The notes under the pieces are model-generated. The model was not told the DNA's origin, did not search any database, and saw nothing but the letters and a program-made list of their open reading frames with translations. Shown in pieces: positions 41,405 to 50,910 of a DNA stretch of 64,000 nucleotides. Source of the DNA: CAVRXT01 sp963725655 (lineage in GTDB: Bacteria; Acidobacteriota; Terriglobia; Acidiferrales; UBA7541); assembly GCA_963725655.1 (NCBI GenBank), contig CAVRYY010000001.1:620001-684000 (forward strand), given 5' to 3'. Both the position numbers and the translations under genes were made by a program. The stretch's first letter is position 1. The number at the start of each line of letters is the position of its first letter.

Positions 41405-42577
41405 CTAGGTGAAGGCGGCGACTCCGGTGATGCGTTCGCCGATGATTAACTTGTGGATGTCGTGCGTGCCTTCATAGGTCAAAACAGATTCCAGGTTGTT
41501 CATGTGCCGCATGATCGGGTAGTCGTCCACGATGCCATTCGCGCCCAACACGCTGCGCGCCAGACGCGCCGTTTCCAGCGCCATCCACACGTTATTCATC
41601 TTGAGCATCGAGATGTGCGAGGGATGCACACGACCCTGGTCCTTGAGTTTTCCCACCTGCAGCGCCAGCAATTGGGCCTTGGATATTTCGGTGATCATCC
41701 ATACCAGCTTCTCCTGCACCAGTTGGTGCGACGCGATTGGCTTGTTATTGAACTGTTTGCGCTCCTTCGAGTAGCGCAGCGCGCAGTCGTAGCACGCCAT
41801 CGCCGCGCCGATCGCTCCCCACCCGATGCCGTATCGCGCCTGGTTCAGGCACGAAAGCGGCCCTTTCAGTCCCTCTACCCCCGGCAACATGTTGGCGGCG
41901 GGAACCTTGCAATCGGTCATCGCCAGGCCTGAGGTGATCGACGCGCGCAGCGACCATTTCCCGTGAACGTCCCACGCCTTGAATCCTGGCGTGCCTTTCT
42001 CCACCAGGAACCCGCGCACTTTGTCGTCTTCGCACTTGGCCCAGATCAGCGCCACGTCCGCGATTGACCCGCTGGTAATCCACATCTTCTCGCCGTTCAG
42101 GATGTAGCTATCGCCGCTCTTCACCGCCCGTGTGAGCATCCCGCCGGGATTCGATCCGAATTGCGGCTCGGTGAGCCCAAAGCAGCCCAGCGCCTTGCCC
42201 TGCTGCATCAGCGGCAGCCACTTGTTCCTCTGTTCGTCCGACCCAAACGCATGGATCGGATACATTACCAGCGCGGATTGTACCGAAACGAAGCTCCGCA
42301 ACCCCGAGTCACCGCGCTCAAGCTCCTGGGTTACCAGGCCGTATTCCACGTTGGACATTCCCGCGCAGCCAAAGCCATCCAGACTGGCGCCGAAAAAGCC
42401 GAGTTCCGCCATCTGCGGGATCAGTTCTTTGGGGAATCGGCCTTCGCGATTGCATTCCTCGATGATCGGCAGGATTTGTTCGTCGACAAACTGCCGCGCG
42501 GTTTGCCGCGCCAGTTTCTCCTCATCGCTCAGCAGCGAATCGAGTTCCAAATAATCAACACCGGAAAATGACGGCAT
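41405..42577 (-). CDS. Acyl-CoA dehydrogenase (glutaryl-CoA dehydrogenase-like)
   Basis: 390 residues, FAD-dependent. Conserved parts: CFGLTEPQFGSNPGG, the flavin-binding YILNGEKMWITSG, RYGIGWGAIGAAMACYD, and the catalytic Glu in TYEGTHDIHKLIIGERITGV. The overall pattern (RQFVDEQI, GFGCAGMSNVEYGLVTQELERGDSGLRSFVSVQ) is closest to glutaryl-CoA dehydrogenases, but substrate is not certain. AAGGAG precedes the ATG. Confidence 0.9.
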   Translation of the reverse strand: MPSFSGVDYLELDSLLSDEEKLARQTARQFVDEQILPIIEECNREGRFPKELIPQMAELGFFGASLDGFGCAGMSNVEYGLVTQELERGDSGLRSFVSVQSALVMYPIHAFGSDEQRNKWLPLMQQGKALGCFGLTEPQFGSNPGGMLTRAVKSGDSYILNGEKMWITSGSIADVALIWAKCEDDKVRGFLVEKGTPGFKAWDVHGKWSLRASITSGLAMTDCKVPAANMLPGVEGLKGPLSCLNQARYGIGWGAIGAAMACYDCALRYSKERKQFNNKPIASHQLVQEKLVWMITEISKAQLLALQVGKLKDQGRVHPSHISMLKMNNVWMALETARLARSVLGANGIVDDYPIMRHMNNLESVLTYEGTHDIHKLIIGERITGVAAFT

Positions 42578-42720
42578 GGGAGGGCTCCTTGGTTAGCGAG
42601 ATTAGGATAGCATCGCCGGGGCTTCGCGGAAAATACGCAGCGATCGTGAGTTGAGTTTCGGGGCAACGCGTTTTGCGTCCGGACGATTAGAAATCGGGCA
42701 CGCAGACAAGATTTTCGACG

Positions 42721-43260
42721 CTACAACGGAAAGGTCCAGCGCGTGGCGGCCTCCACAAAATCTTCCGCGTGCTCATCCAGGCCAAACACCGTCCGCACAT
42801 CCACTCGCCACAACGCGCTCCCGGCTGGTCCGGTGCTGCCATCAGACGTCTCAATCATGGCCTCGATCTCGCCGCCGTACTTCGTGTTATAGACCGGGGC
42901 GAAAACGCGCCGCGCCTCTGCGTCATTAGTCTCGCGGGCCTCTCCTTCCACGATCACCGCCTCGTCGGCCTCCTCCGTGGCGATTGAGCAATAGGGATTC
43001 GCAGCCAGATTCCGTGCCTTGCGCGTGCCGCGGCCGGTGGTGAACCAAAATGCATCTTCTCTCCATATGCCCCAAACGATCATCAGGTGCGGCCGACCGT
43101 TGGGTCGCGCCGTGGACACCCAGTAGTTGTGCGATTTCTCCAGGCGCTCGACCGCCCATCGCCAGGGCAGCAAACCGTGGGTCGGGTCTGCGCCGGCTGG
43201 TGCATTGCGGAGCCGCGCGTCCGGCCAGTAAAGATGAGTGGCTTCAGGGTCTTTCGGCAT
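42721..43260 (-). CDS. Pyridoxamine 5'-phosphate oxidase-family (FMN split-barrel) protein
   Basis: 179 residues. Features of the family: WAVERLEKSHNYWVSTARPNGRPHLMIVWGIW (barrel strands with the flavin or F420 phosphate contact), FTTGRGTRKARNLAANPYCSIATEEADEAVIVEGEA. Members bind FMN or F420 and reduce or bind small substrates; the real substrate cannot be determined. RBS GGAGG at 10 bases before the ATG. Alone between the acyl-CoA dehydrogenase and the ATP synthase operon. Confidence 0.85.
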   Translation of the reverse strand: MPKDPEATHLYWPDARLRNAPAGADPTHGLLPWRWAVERLEKSHNYWVSTARPNGRPHLMIVWGIWREDAFWFTTGRGTRKARNLAANPYCSIATEEADEAVIVEGEARETNDAEARRVFAPVYNTKYGGEIEAMIETSDGSTGPAGSALWRVDVRTVFGLDEHAEDFVEAATRWTFPL

Positions 43261-43869
43261 GGGGTGCCCTCCGGCACGGCATTCTACGCCTGTTTCGGGC
43301 TACGGCTACGTCCCGCATTTTACCGGGCAGCTCCCCCAGCCAGCCGGACGGCCCAAAAACCTGCTGCGAGTCCGGGGTTCATCGCCCTCGATGTCCACCG
43401 AACCGATCCCTTCCAGCGCCTGACCCGGCTGTGCTAATTTCGCGCTGGAAACGGAAAAAAACCGCGATGGCCTGCGTTGTGGCCGCGCCAGCCCGGCAGC
43501 AGGAGTGTATGAACAGCCGAAATGGGCGCTCCCAAGTAGGCCAAAGCGAATCCAAAGAGGGCCCAATTCTGGCTCGCCCAACAGTCTGGATACCCTCGCC
43601 GATGTACCTGATTCTAAAGACCAGATTTTTTCCGAATCGCGGCACTAATGCGTTTTCACTGTGTAGCTCGAGAGCAACTCTAGCCTCCAAAAAATCACCA
43701 AGCGCCTGGTAGTTTAGCCATGGTGCAAAATGAGGGCAGCGGGACGTTGACCTCCTTTATTGTCAATGCGATAATCACTCGCTTTCGTTGCGTTGAGGTG
43801 TGCGAGTCAGCCTCTCAGCGCGGCTCCGCGCGTCCGGTGCGAGCGCGAAACGTTTCCCGTTCATAAACG
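43261..43869. other. 600-base region upstream of the ATP synthase operon
   Basis: No gene is convincing; leftward frames at 43379-43690 and others lack conserved features. It holds the atp promoter (43747-43775) near its right end and the 90-base leader of the operon. Nothing else is recognised. Confidence 0.45.
43747..43775 (+). promoter_or_regulatory. Promoter of the ATP synthase operon
   Basis: The -35 TTGACC (43747-43752) is 17 bases from the -10 GATAAT (43770-43775), a strong sigma70-type promoter. The TSS is expected near 43782 and the leader is about 88 bases, ending at the atpF start at 43870. Confidence 0.7.
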
Positions 43870-44334
43870 ATGCCTATACTCCATCAACTCGCTGAGTTGT
43901 TCCTCCAAGCTGCGCCCACCGTAGTGATTCTCCTCGTCTTTTTGCTTTTCATGCGCTGGGCCTTCTTTACCCCGATTACCAAGGCCATGGCCGAACGGTC
44001 TGCGCGCATCGACGGCGCGCGTGCCGAAGCCGCTGCCGCTCAGGCTGCCGCCCAGCAGGAACTCGACACCTACGGCAACGCCATCAAGAAAGCGCGCAAC
44101 GAAATTTACGCCCAGCAGGCCGCAGGGCGCCAGGTGGCGCTGGACAACCGGGCATCATTGGTGAAGGATGCGCGCACCCGAGCCGCGCAAAAGGTTGAGG
44201 AAGGCAAACAGCGAATCGCCCAAGACCTCGGCGCGGCCCGCGCCCAAGTGGACCAGCGCGCCCCGGAACTTGCCGCCGCGCTGGCACAGAACATCCTGCA
44301 GAAGCCCGCGAACACGATGAGGGGCATCGAGTGA
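43870..44334 (+). CDS. atpF: ATP synthase subunit b (first copy)
   Basis: 154 residues. One membrane segment (TVVILLVFLLFMRWAFFTPITKAMAERSARI, residues 17-45) and a long Ala/Gln-rich coiled coil (residues 48-145) make it a stator b-type subunit, the peripheral stalk that holds alpha3beta3. Two b genes in a row (this and 44331-44966) usually form a b/b' heterodimer; which one is b' cannot be told. It overlaps the next gene by four bases. Confidence 0.9.
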   Translation: MPILHQLAELFLQAAPTVVILLVFLLFMRWAFFTPITKAMAERSARIDGARAEAAAAQAAAQQELDTYGNAIKKARNEIYAQQAAGRQVALDNRASLVKDARTRAAQKVEEGKQRIAQDLGAARAQVDQRAPELAAALAQNILQKPANTMRGIE

Positions 44335-44966
44335 GCGTTCGGATTCCCATCCAGGCCAAATGGAACGGTGCGTGGGTGACCGGTGCCGCAGGGCGCATCG
44401 CCGCTCTTCTGTGTCTCGCCCTTGTTTTCGTGCTGGCCATTGGCGCGCCACTATTTGCGGAAGAAAAAGGCGGATCGCTGGTGGAATCGCCCGCCGGCTC
44501 GTTATTTCGTTGGATCAATTTCGCGGTCGTCGCCGGTGTTGCGATCTATCTTGTGGTGAAGCTTGCCGGGCCGGGCTTCCGCAGCAACGCCATTCGGATC
44601 CAGACCGCCATTGCCGAAGGGACGCGAGCGCGTGAAGCGGCGGAGCAAACTCGCCGCGCCGCGGAGCAAAAACTGGCCGGTCTGGACGCCGAAATCGCTG
44701 GATTGAAGGCGGAGGCTGAGAAATCAGAGCGCGCCGAAGACGAAAAGATTCGCGCCCAGGCGCATGCCGAGGCGGAGAAAATCGACCTGGCCGCCAACGC
44801 CGAAATTGACGCGGCGGAGCGGGCCGCGCGTCTCGAACTGCGGCAATGGGTGGCCGAACGCGTGGTGGCGCAAGCGGAGGGTCTGCTGCGCGATCAAGTG
44901 ACGCCCACCGCGGACGGCGCTCTGGTGAAAGGTTTTATTCAAGGTTTGGGAGGTAGAGCGAATTGA
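44331..44966 (+). CDS. ATP synthase subunit b (second copy, longer)
   Basis: 211 residues, GTG overlapping the preceding stop. It differs from a standard b subunit in having an N-terminal hydrophobic segment (IAALLCLALVFVLAIGAPLF, 22-41) that looks like a signal peptide, followed by a second hydrophobic segment (WINFAVVAGVAIYLVVKLAGPGF, about 62-84) and a coiled-coil stalk (AIRIQTAIAEGTRAREAAEQTRRAAEQ...). It is followed by atpH with a four-base overlap. Part of the stator. Confidence 0.88.
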   Translation: MSVRIPIQAKWNGAWVTGAAGRIAALLCLALVFVLAIGAPLFAEEKGGSLVESPAGSLFRWINFAVVAGVAIYLVVKLAGPGFRSNAIRIQTAIAEGTRAREAAEQTRRAAEQKLAGLDAEIAGLKAEAEKSERAEDEKIRAQAHAEAEKIDLAANAEIDAAERAARLELRQWVAERVVAQAEGLLRDQVTPTADGALVKGFIQGLGGRAN

Positions 44967-45499
44967 GTGCCCTGGTCCAACGTTACGCCGCCGCTCTTGC
45001 CGACGTCGCTTTGGCGCACAACGCTGCCGCTGGAATTCGCGGCGAATTGGGGGATGTTGCCGGCGCTTATCGCGAATCGAGCGATCTGCGGAATTTGCTC
45101 TCGAATCCGGCGGTCAGCGGCGAGGTAAAGAAATCCTTGTTGAACAAACTCGCCGACCGCATGCAGTTGGGCCAGGCCACGCGCAATTTCCTTTTCGTGC
45201 TGGTGGATCATCACCGCGTGGAACTGCTGCCGCATTTGCTGCCGGCGTACGACACCGAAATCCACGCGCGCATGGGAATCGCCGAAGCCCTGGTGACTTC
45301 CGCGCACGAGCTCAGCGGCCAGGAAAAGCAGGAGCTGACCGCCGCGCTGGAGCGTTTGACCCAGAAAAAAGTAGAAGCGCAGTTTGCGGTGGCCGATTCC
45401 TTGCTCGGCGGCGCCGTCGTCCAGATTGGTTCGACGATTTACGATGGTTCGGTGCGCCAGCAACTCGAAAGTCTGCGCACAACTTTGCAATCCGAATAG
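44963..45499 (+). CDS. atpH: ATP synthase subunit delta
   Basis: 178 residues from a TTG that overlaps the upstream stop. ALVQRYAAALADVALAHNAAAGIRGELGDVAGAYRESSDLRNLLSNPAVSGEVKKSLLNKL matches the OSCP/delta family, with the C-terminal GGAVVQIGSTIYDGSVRQQLESLR. Connects the stator b dimer to the top of alpha3beta3. Eight bases upstream of atpA. Confidence 0.94.
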   Translation: MSALVQRYAAALADVALAHNAAAGIRGELGDVAGAYRESSDLRNLLSNPAVSGEVKKSLLNKLADRMQLGQATRNFLFVLVDHHRVELLPHLLPAYDTEIHARMGIAEALVTSAHELSGQEKQELTAALERLTQKKVEAQFAVADSLLGGAVVQIGSTIYDGSVRQQLESLRTTLQSE

Positions 45500-45506
45500 G
45501 AGCAGC

Positions 45507-47063
45507 ATGGCGAAGATCAAAGCCGACGAAATCACAAATCTGATTCGCCAGCAAATCGAGAATTACCAACAGACCGTGGCCGTCGAGGAAGTCGGCTCGG
45601 TCATCTCGGTGGGCGACGGCATCGCGCGTATCCACGGCCTCGATAAGTGCATGGCCGGCGAGATGATCGATTTTGGGAACGACGTTTTCGGTATCGCACT
45701 CAACCTGGAAGAAGACCAGGTGGGCGCGGTGCTGCTGGGCGACTACGCCGAAATTCGCGAAGGCGACACCGTCAAGCGCACCAACCAGATCATGTCGGTT
45801 CCCGTCGGGGAAGAGCTGATTGGCCGGGTAGTGAACGCGCTCGGAGTTCCGATCGACGGCAAGGGCCCGATCACTGCGAAACTGCGCAGCCCGATCGAGC
45901 GCATCGCGCCGGGCGTGGTGGATCGGCAACCGGTGCGCGAGCCGCTGCAAACCGGAATCAAAGCGATCGATTCGATGATTCCGATCGGACGCGGGCAGCG
46001 CGAGCTGATCATCGGGGACCGGCAAACCGGGAAGACCGCGATCATCGTCGACACCATCCTGAACCAGCGCGGCGGCGACATGATTTGTATCTACTGCGCG
46101 ATCGGGCAGAAACGTTCGACGGTAGCGCAGCTGGTGAAGACGCTCACCGACAATGGCGCAATGGACTATTCCATCGTGGTAATCGCTTCCGCGTCGGAGC
46201 CGGCGTCGATGCAATTTGTCGCGCCTTTCGCGGCTTGCGCCATGGGCGAGTATTTCCGCGACAACAAGAAGCACGCCATTTGTTTCTACGACGACCTTTC
46301 CAAGCACGCCCAGTCTTACCGCGAAATTTCACTGTTGTTGCGCCGCCCACCCGGACGCGAAGCGTTCCCCGGTGACGTGTTCTTCCTACACTCGCGCCTG
46401 CTGGAACGCGCCTCAAAGCTCAACGACGAAAAGGGCGCGGGCTCGCTTACCGCGCTGCCGGTAATCGAAACGCAGGCGGGCGACGTTTCTGCGTATATTC
46501 CCACCAACGTGATTTCCATCACCGACGGGCAGATTTATCTGGAAGCCGACCTCTTCAACAGCGGCATACGTCCGGCAGTGAACGTCGGTCTTTCGGTCAG
46601 CCGCGTCGGCGGCAACGCGCAGATCAAGGCGATGCGCCAGGTAGCCGGTTCGCTCCGTTTGGAACTCGCCCAGTATCGCGATTTGGCGGCCTTCGCGCAG
46701 TTCGGTTCCGACCAACTCGACAAGGCCACCCAGGCGCAGCTCGCACGCGGCCAGCGCCTCACCGAAGTTCTGAAACAAGACCAGTACGTTCCGCTCGGCG
46801 TCGAGCGACAGGTGCTGATGATCTTCGCGGCGACGAATAAATTTATGGATGACCTGGAAATTTCCGAGTGCCGTCCGTTCGAAGCCGGACTGTACGATTT
46901 CATCGACACCAACTACCCGGGTATCTTCAAAACGCTGCGCGAGAAGAAAGCATTCGACGACGCCCTCAAGGCCGAGGCCTCCAAGGCTCTGGACGCCTAC
47001 AAGGAACGCTTCATCGCAGCTACCCGGCCGCCCGCTGCTACCGCCGCCGGCGCCGCGAAGTGA
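45507..47063 (+). CDS. atpA: ATP synthase subunit alpha
   Basis: 518 residues from the ATG at 45507 with AGGAG upstream; the frame extends leftward but that is in atpH coding sequence. Walker A GDRQTGKT at 170-177, and VGLSVSRVGGNAQIKAMRQVAG near residue 365-385. Non-catalytic nucleotide-binding subunit that forms the hexamer with beta. Ends in an Ala-rich tail (RPPAATAAGAAK). Confidence 0.97.
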   Translation: MAKIKADEITNLIRQQIENYQQTVAVEEVGSVISVGDGIARIHGLDKCMAGEMIDFGNDVFGIALNLEEDQVGAVLLGDYAEIREGDTVKRTNQIMSVPVGEELIGRVVNALGVPIDGKGPITAKLRSPIERIAPGVVDRQPVREPLQTGIKAIDSMIPIGRGQRELIIGDRQTGKTAIIVDTILNQRGGDMICIYCAIGQKRSTVAQLVKTLTDNGAMDYSIVVIASASEPASMQFVAPFAACAMGEYFRDNKKHAICFYDDLSKHAQSYREISLLLRRPPGREAFPGDVFFLHSRLLERASKLNDEKGAGSLTALPVIETQAGDVSAYIPTNVISITDGQIYLEADLFNSGIRPAVNVGLSVSRVGGNAQIKAMRQVAGSLRLELAQYRDLAAFAQFGSDQLDKATQAQLARGQRLTEVLKQDQYVPLGVERQVLMIFAATNKFMDDLEISECRPFEAGLYDFIDTNYPGIFKTLREKKAFDDALKAEASKALDAYKERFIAATRPPAATAAGAAK

Positions 47064-47082
47064 TCGGAAATAACAGAACCTA

Positions 47083-47997
47083 ATGCCTACACTTCTCGAT
47101 TATCGCCGCCGCATCCGCTCGGTTAAGAACACCCAGCAGATTACCCGCGCGATGAAATTCATTTCGGCCGCCTTGCTGCGCAAATCGCAGGACGGCGTCT
47201 TTGCCGCCCGGCCGTACGCTCACGAAATCGTGCGAGTGCTGCGATCGGCGACCGCGCGCATGGAGACTCCGGCCCATCCGCTGATGGAAGTTCGTCCGGA
47301 AGAGCGGATCCTGGTCCTGGTAGTGGCCGGCGACCGCGGCCTGGCCGGCGCGTTCAACGCCAACGTACTGCGATTGGCCTATACGTTTTTGCGGGAGCGC
47401 GAGGGGAAGCAGATTCGCGTGATCCCCATCGGCAGGAAGGCCGTCGACGCGATGCGCAAGCGCCGCTTCGAATTTGCCGCGGAATATATGAACGTGACCG
47501 CGCGGGTCGAATACAAGAAGGCCAAGGAAATCGCGGCGTTCGTCACCGATCTGTACGTCCGGAAGGAAGTGGACGCGGTGTATGTGGTCTACAACGAATT
47601 CAAGAGCGTGATCGTACAAACGCTGCGCGCGGAAAAGTTACTGCCGGTTCCGGCCGAGACGTTTTCGGGGAAAGCGGAACAAGAGTCGTCCACCAAGGGC
47701 GCGCAAGGCGTTGAGGCGGCGGAAGGGGCGGAGCCGTTGATCGATTACATTTACGAGCAGCCCGCCGCGGAAATTTTTGCAGCGCTGGTGCCGCGATATG
47801 TGGACGCCGAAATTTTCCGCATCATGCTGGAGTCGTCCGCGGCGGAGCACGGCGCGCGCATGGCCGCGATGGATGCGGCGACCAACAATGCGTCGGACTT
47901 GATCGAATCGTTGACCCTGCAAATGAACAAGATTCGCCAGGCAGGGATTACCAAGGAATTGATCGAAATCGTGAGCGGCGCGGCGTCCACCGAATAG
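47083..47997 (+). CDS. atpG: ATP synthase subunit gamma
   Basis: 304 residues. N-terminal YRRRIRSVKNTQQITRAMKFISAALLRKSQ and C-terminal RMAAMDAATNNASDLIESLTLQMNKIRQAGITKELIEIVSGAAS are the two coiled helices of the rotor shaft. An extra Glu-rich insertion (KAEQESSTKGAQGVEAAEGAE) lies near residue 195. Located between atpA and atpD. Confidence 0.96.
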   Translation: MPTLLDYRRRIRSVKNTQQITRAMKFISAALLRKSQDGVFAARPYAHEIVRVLRSATARMETPAHPLMEVRPEERILVLVVAGDRGLAGAFNANVLRLAYTFLREREGKQIRVIPIGRKAVDAMRKRRFEFAAEYMNVTARVEYKKAKEIAAFVTDLYVRKEVDAVYVVYNEFKSVIVQTLRAEKLLPVPAETFSGKAEQESSTKGAQGVEAAEGAEPLIDYIYEQPAAEIFAALVPRYVDAEIFRIMLESSAAEHGARMAAMDAATNNASDLIESLTLQMNKIRQAGITKELIEIVSGAASTE

Positions 47998-48055
47998 CGG
48001 ACGAATTACCGGTGCGAACAGCCGCGAACAACGGCGACTGATTTAGGAGAAAAAG

Positions 48056-49507
48056 ATGGCAGAAAAGGAACAGACACTCGGACATGTGGTGCAGGTAATC
48101 GGGCCGGTAGTGGACGTGCAATTTCCCGAGCATCACCTGCCGCATATTTACAACGCGGTGCGGGTGGTCAGCCAGGGATTCAGCGTCCCCGAACCGATCG
48201 ACATCATCTGCGAAGTGCAGCAGCACCTTGGCGAGGGCCGCGTGCGCACGGTGGCGCTCAAGCCCAGTGAAGGCCTGGTGCGCGGCATGAAGGCGTATGA
48301 CACCGGGTCGGCGATTTCCGTTCCGGTGGGACGCGCGACTCTCGGGCGTGTGCTGAACGTGCTAGGTGAGCCGGTGGACGGCCTGGGCCCGGTAAAAGCC
48401 GACAAGTTTTATCCCATCCATCGTCCGGCGCCGTCGCTGATCGATCAGTCCACTAATCTGGAGATGTTTGAAACTGGAATCAAGGTGGTTGACCTGATTG
48501 AGCCGTTCCTCAAGGGCGGCAAAATTGGATTGTTCGGCGGCGCGGGAGTCGGCAAGACGGTTTTGATTCAAGAGCTGATTCACAACGTGGCGATGAAGCA
48601 CGGCGGAGTGTCGGTGTTCGCGGGAGTGGGTGAACGCACCCGGGAAGGGAACGATCTTTGGCTGGAATTTCAGGAGTCCGGAGTAGTGACGCCGGGCAAC
48701 TCGGAGAAATCGCGCGCGGCGCTGGTCTACGGCCAGATGACCGAGCCGCCCGGCGCGCGGTTGCGCGTCGGATTGACCGGCGTTACCGTGGCCGAGTATT
48801 TCCGCGATGAAGAACATTTGGACGTGTTGCTCTTCATCGACAACATTTTCCGTTTCGTGCAGGCCGGCTCGGAAGTTTCCGCGCTGCTCGGCCGCATGCC
48901 GTCGGCCGTGGGTTATCAGCCGAACCTGAATACCGAAATCGGCGAGCTGCAGGAGCGCATCACTTCCACCAAGCACGGCTCGATCACTTCGGTGCAAGCC
49001 ATCTACGTTCCTGCGGACGACTACACCGATCCCGCGCCGGCCGGAACGTTTGCGCACCTGGATGCAACCACCAACCTGAGCCGGCAGATCGTCGAGCGCG
49101 GCATTTACCCCGCGGTGGATCCGCTGACCAGCTTTTCACGCATTCTCGATGCACGCATCGTTGGCGCCGAACACTACAACGTGGCCCGTTCGGTGAAGGG
49201 CGTGCTGCAGCGCTACAAGGAACTGCAGGACATTATCGCGATTCTCGGGATCGAGGAGTTGTCGGAAGCCGATAAGCTCACCGTGTCGCGCGCTCGCCGC
49301 ATCGAGAAATTCCTGTCGCAGCCGATGTTCGTGGCCGCGCAGTTCACCGGACTGGAAGGGAAGTACGTGAAGATCGCCGAAACCGTCCGCGGTTTCAAGG
49401 AAATCGTGGAAGGGAAGCACGACGCGATTCCGGAGCAGGCGTTTTACATGACCGGAACCATCGAGGATGTTTTGGAAAAGGCCGAGAAAATGGCGGCGAC
49501 CGCGTAG
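48056..49507 (+). CDS. atpD: ATP synthase subunit beta
   Basis: 483 residues. Catalytic Walker A is GGAGVGKT at 161-168, Walker B and DELSEAD equivalents are in place (LLFIDNIFRFVQAG, with the Glu-based ERTREGND just after the P-loop helix). The catalytic subunit of F1. AGGAGAAAAAG precedes the ATG. Downstream gap of 70 bases to atpC. Confidence 0.97.
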   Translation: MAEKEQTLGHVVQVIGPVVDVQFPEHHLPHIYNAVRVVSQGFSVPEPIDIICEVQQHLGEGRVRTVALKPSEGLVRGMKAYDTGSAISVPVGRATLGRVLNVLGEPVDGLGPVKADKFYPIHRPAPSLIDQSTNLEMFETGIKVVDLIEPFLKGGKIGLFGGAGVGKTVLIQELIHNVAMKHGGVSVFAGVGERTREGNDLWLEFQESGVVTPGNSEKSRAALVYGQMTEPPGARLRVGLTGVTVAEYFRDEEHLDVLLFIDNIFRFVQAGSEVSALLGRMPSAVGYQPNLNTEIGELQERITSTKHGSITSVQAIYVPADDYTDPAPAGTFAHLDATTNLSRQIVERGIYPAVDPLTSFSRILDARIVGAEHYNVARSVKGVLQRYKELQDIIAILGIEELSEADKLTVSRARRIEKFLSQPMFVAAQFTGLEGKYVKIAETVRGFKEIVEGKHDAIPEQAFYMTGTIEDVLEKAEKMAATA

Positions 49508-49577
49508 CGCCTTTCGCGCGGCGGAAGCGCTGGTAACTCAGCGGCGAAGTTTGTAGCGCAGTTCCGTGGAGACGTTC

Positions 49578-50054
49578 GTGGCCGAAAGTAAGCCGGTTTT
49601 GCCGGAGACAATTGAGCTGGAGATAGTGACGCCGGAGCGGCACGTGTTGGCGGCGACGGTCACCTGGGTGGAAATTCCCGGGCGGGAAGGCTATCTGGGG
49701 ATTTTGCCCGGGCACGCGGCGTTGATCACCGAGTTGGGAATCGGGGTGCTGGTCTACCGCACCGAATCGGCCACGAATTATGTGACCGTGATAAATGGCT
49801 TCGCAGAAGTGCTGCCGGGACGGGTGATCGTGCTGGCCGAAGTGGCGGAACGCGCCGAGGAAATCGAAGTGGCCCGCGCCGAATCGGCGCGTAACCGGGC
49901 GCAAGAGCGCCTGGGTAAATCGGCGGCAATCGATGTCGACTGGAATCGCGCCGAGCAGGCCCTGCTGCGAGCCACCGCGCGCCTGGACGCCCGCGAAAAA
50001 GTGGGATCCTCCAGCAACATCCCGGCGGTCGCCGCTCAGCATCACGCGGCGTAG
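49578..50054 (+). CDS. atpC: ATP synthase subunit epsilon
   Basis: 158 residues from the GTG at 49578 with a GGAG at 6 bases; a GTG at 49566 is an alternative. The beta-sandwich N-terminal domain is TIELEIVTPERHVLAATVTWVEIPGREGYLGILPGHAALITELGIGVLV, and the C-terminal alpha-helical hairpin follows (about 90-145). Part of the rotor, controls hydrolysis. The last atp gene in the window; atpB and atpE (a and c) are not present here. Confidence 0.93.
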   Translation: MAESKPVLPETIELEIVTPERHVLAATVTWVEIPGREGYLGILPGHAALITELGIGVLVYRTESATNYVTVINGFAEVLPGRVIVLAEVAERAEEIEVARAESARNRAQERLGKSAAIDVDWNRAEQALLRATARLDAREKVGSSSNIPAVAAQHHAA

Positions 50055-50153
50055 CGCCATGCTTCCAGCGAAACACCGCCGCATTTGGCTGCACCCTGCC
50101 GTGATTCTTTCGCATCGAATGAGTGGGCGATTGTTACAGGTTCCAGGGGCGAT

Positions 50154-50417
50154 ATGACTGAAAACGGCACCATCACGGTCTACACCAGCACGTACTGCGG
50201 CGACTGCCATCGCGCCAAGCAGTTCATGCGCGAGCGCGGCGTGAAATTCGAGGAAATCAATATCGACGAAGACGTGGCCGCCGAACAGCTCGTTTACAAA
50301 GTGAACGATGGCCTGAGAAAAGTCCCCACGCTCCACGTAGAAGACCGCTACTTCGCGTGCAGTCCTTTCAATCCCTACCAGCTAGCGGACCAACTGAAAG
50401 TCCCCCTCAACAAGTAA
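50154..50417 (+). CDS. Glutaredoxin-family protein
   Basis: 87 residues from the ATG at 50154 with AGGGGC upstream. Glutaredoxin fold with the redox motif CGDC (Cys15 and Cys18) in VYTSTYCGDCHRAKQFMRERGVKFEEINIDEDVAAEQLVYKVNDGLRKVPTL (TVP-like cis-Pro KVPTLHVEDRYF). NrdH/mycoredoxin-type small oxidoreductase. About 100 bases after atpC. Confidence 0.9.
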   Translation: MTENGTITVYTSTYCGDCHRAKQFMRERGVKFEEINIDEDVAAEQLVYKVNDGLRKVPTLHVEDRYFACSPFNPYQLADQLKVPLNK

Positions 50418-50718
50418 GGCCTGGCGCCGATTGTGGTCGCCGGTCAGTTCCCAATCTTGGCGCATCGCCGTTGAGGCCTGCTGGTTCCGGACGACTTGGC
50501 TTGCCGAATGGTGGTTCGACATCTGAGTGACCTAGTGGCCCCATGGAAAATTCCGAGTCGATTTGTAGCCAAGAGGTTGCCGGCTGCGCATATGCTCGGG
50601 CAACTAGTTATTTGCGTGATCGGGTTGGAATAGCGGATCATTGTGTTCCTCGCACAGAATGTTTGGCGATGAGGGCGAGCCATGGATTCCCGCCAAGCAG
50701 AATATATAAGGGCTCGTG
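50418..50718. other. 300-base gap with no gene
   Basis: Between the glutaredoxin and the small zinc protein. No coding frame was convincing; a leftward frame at 50444-50809 runs into the downstream genes. AT-rich TATATAAGG-like sequence near 50702-50710 may be a promoter for the downstream pair; this is tentative. Confidence 0.4.
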
Positions 50719-50910
50719 ATGGATAACGAATCAAAGTGTCCGGTGAGCGGGAAGCAGAAGTACAAGAGTGAACGTGAGGCGCTCGCGACTGCCGCATACC
50801 AGATCGCAACTGCCGATGCGCCGAAGGGACTTCGAGCCTATCGATGTTCCTGGTGCCACGCCTGGCATCTCACGAAAAATAGAGCGGGAGCCGGGAAGGA
50901 TCGTAGATGA
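50719..50910 (+). CDS. Small zinc-ribbon-like protein
   Basis: 63 residues from the ATG at 50719. It has a short Cys pair at each end (CPVSGKQKYKSEREALATAAYQI ... YRCSWCHAWHLTKN), consistent with a small zinc-binding domain of the YCxxCxxWH type widespread in bacteria and phages. Overlaps the nucleoside hydrolase by four bases (ATGA), so the two are coupled. Function is not known. Confidence 0.65.
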   Translation: MDNESKCPVSGKQKYKSEREALATAAYQIATADAPKGLRAYRCSWCHAWHLTKNRAGAGKDRR

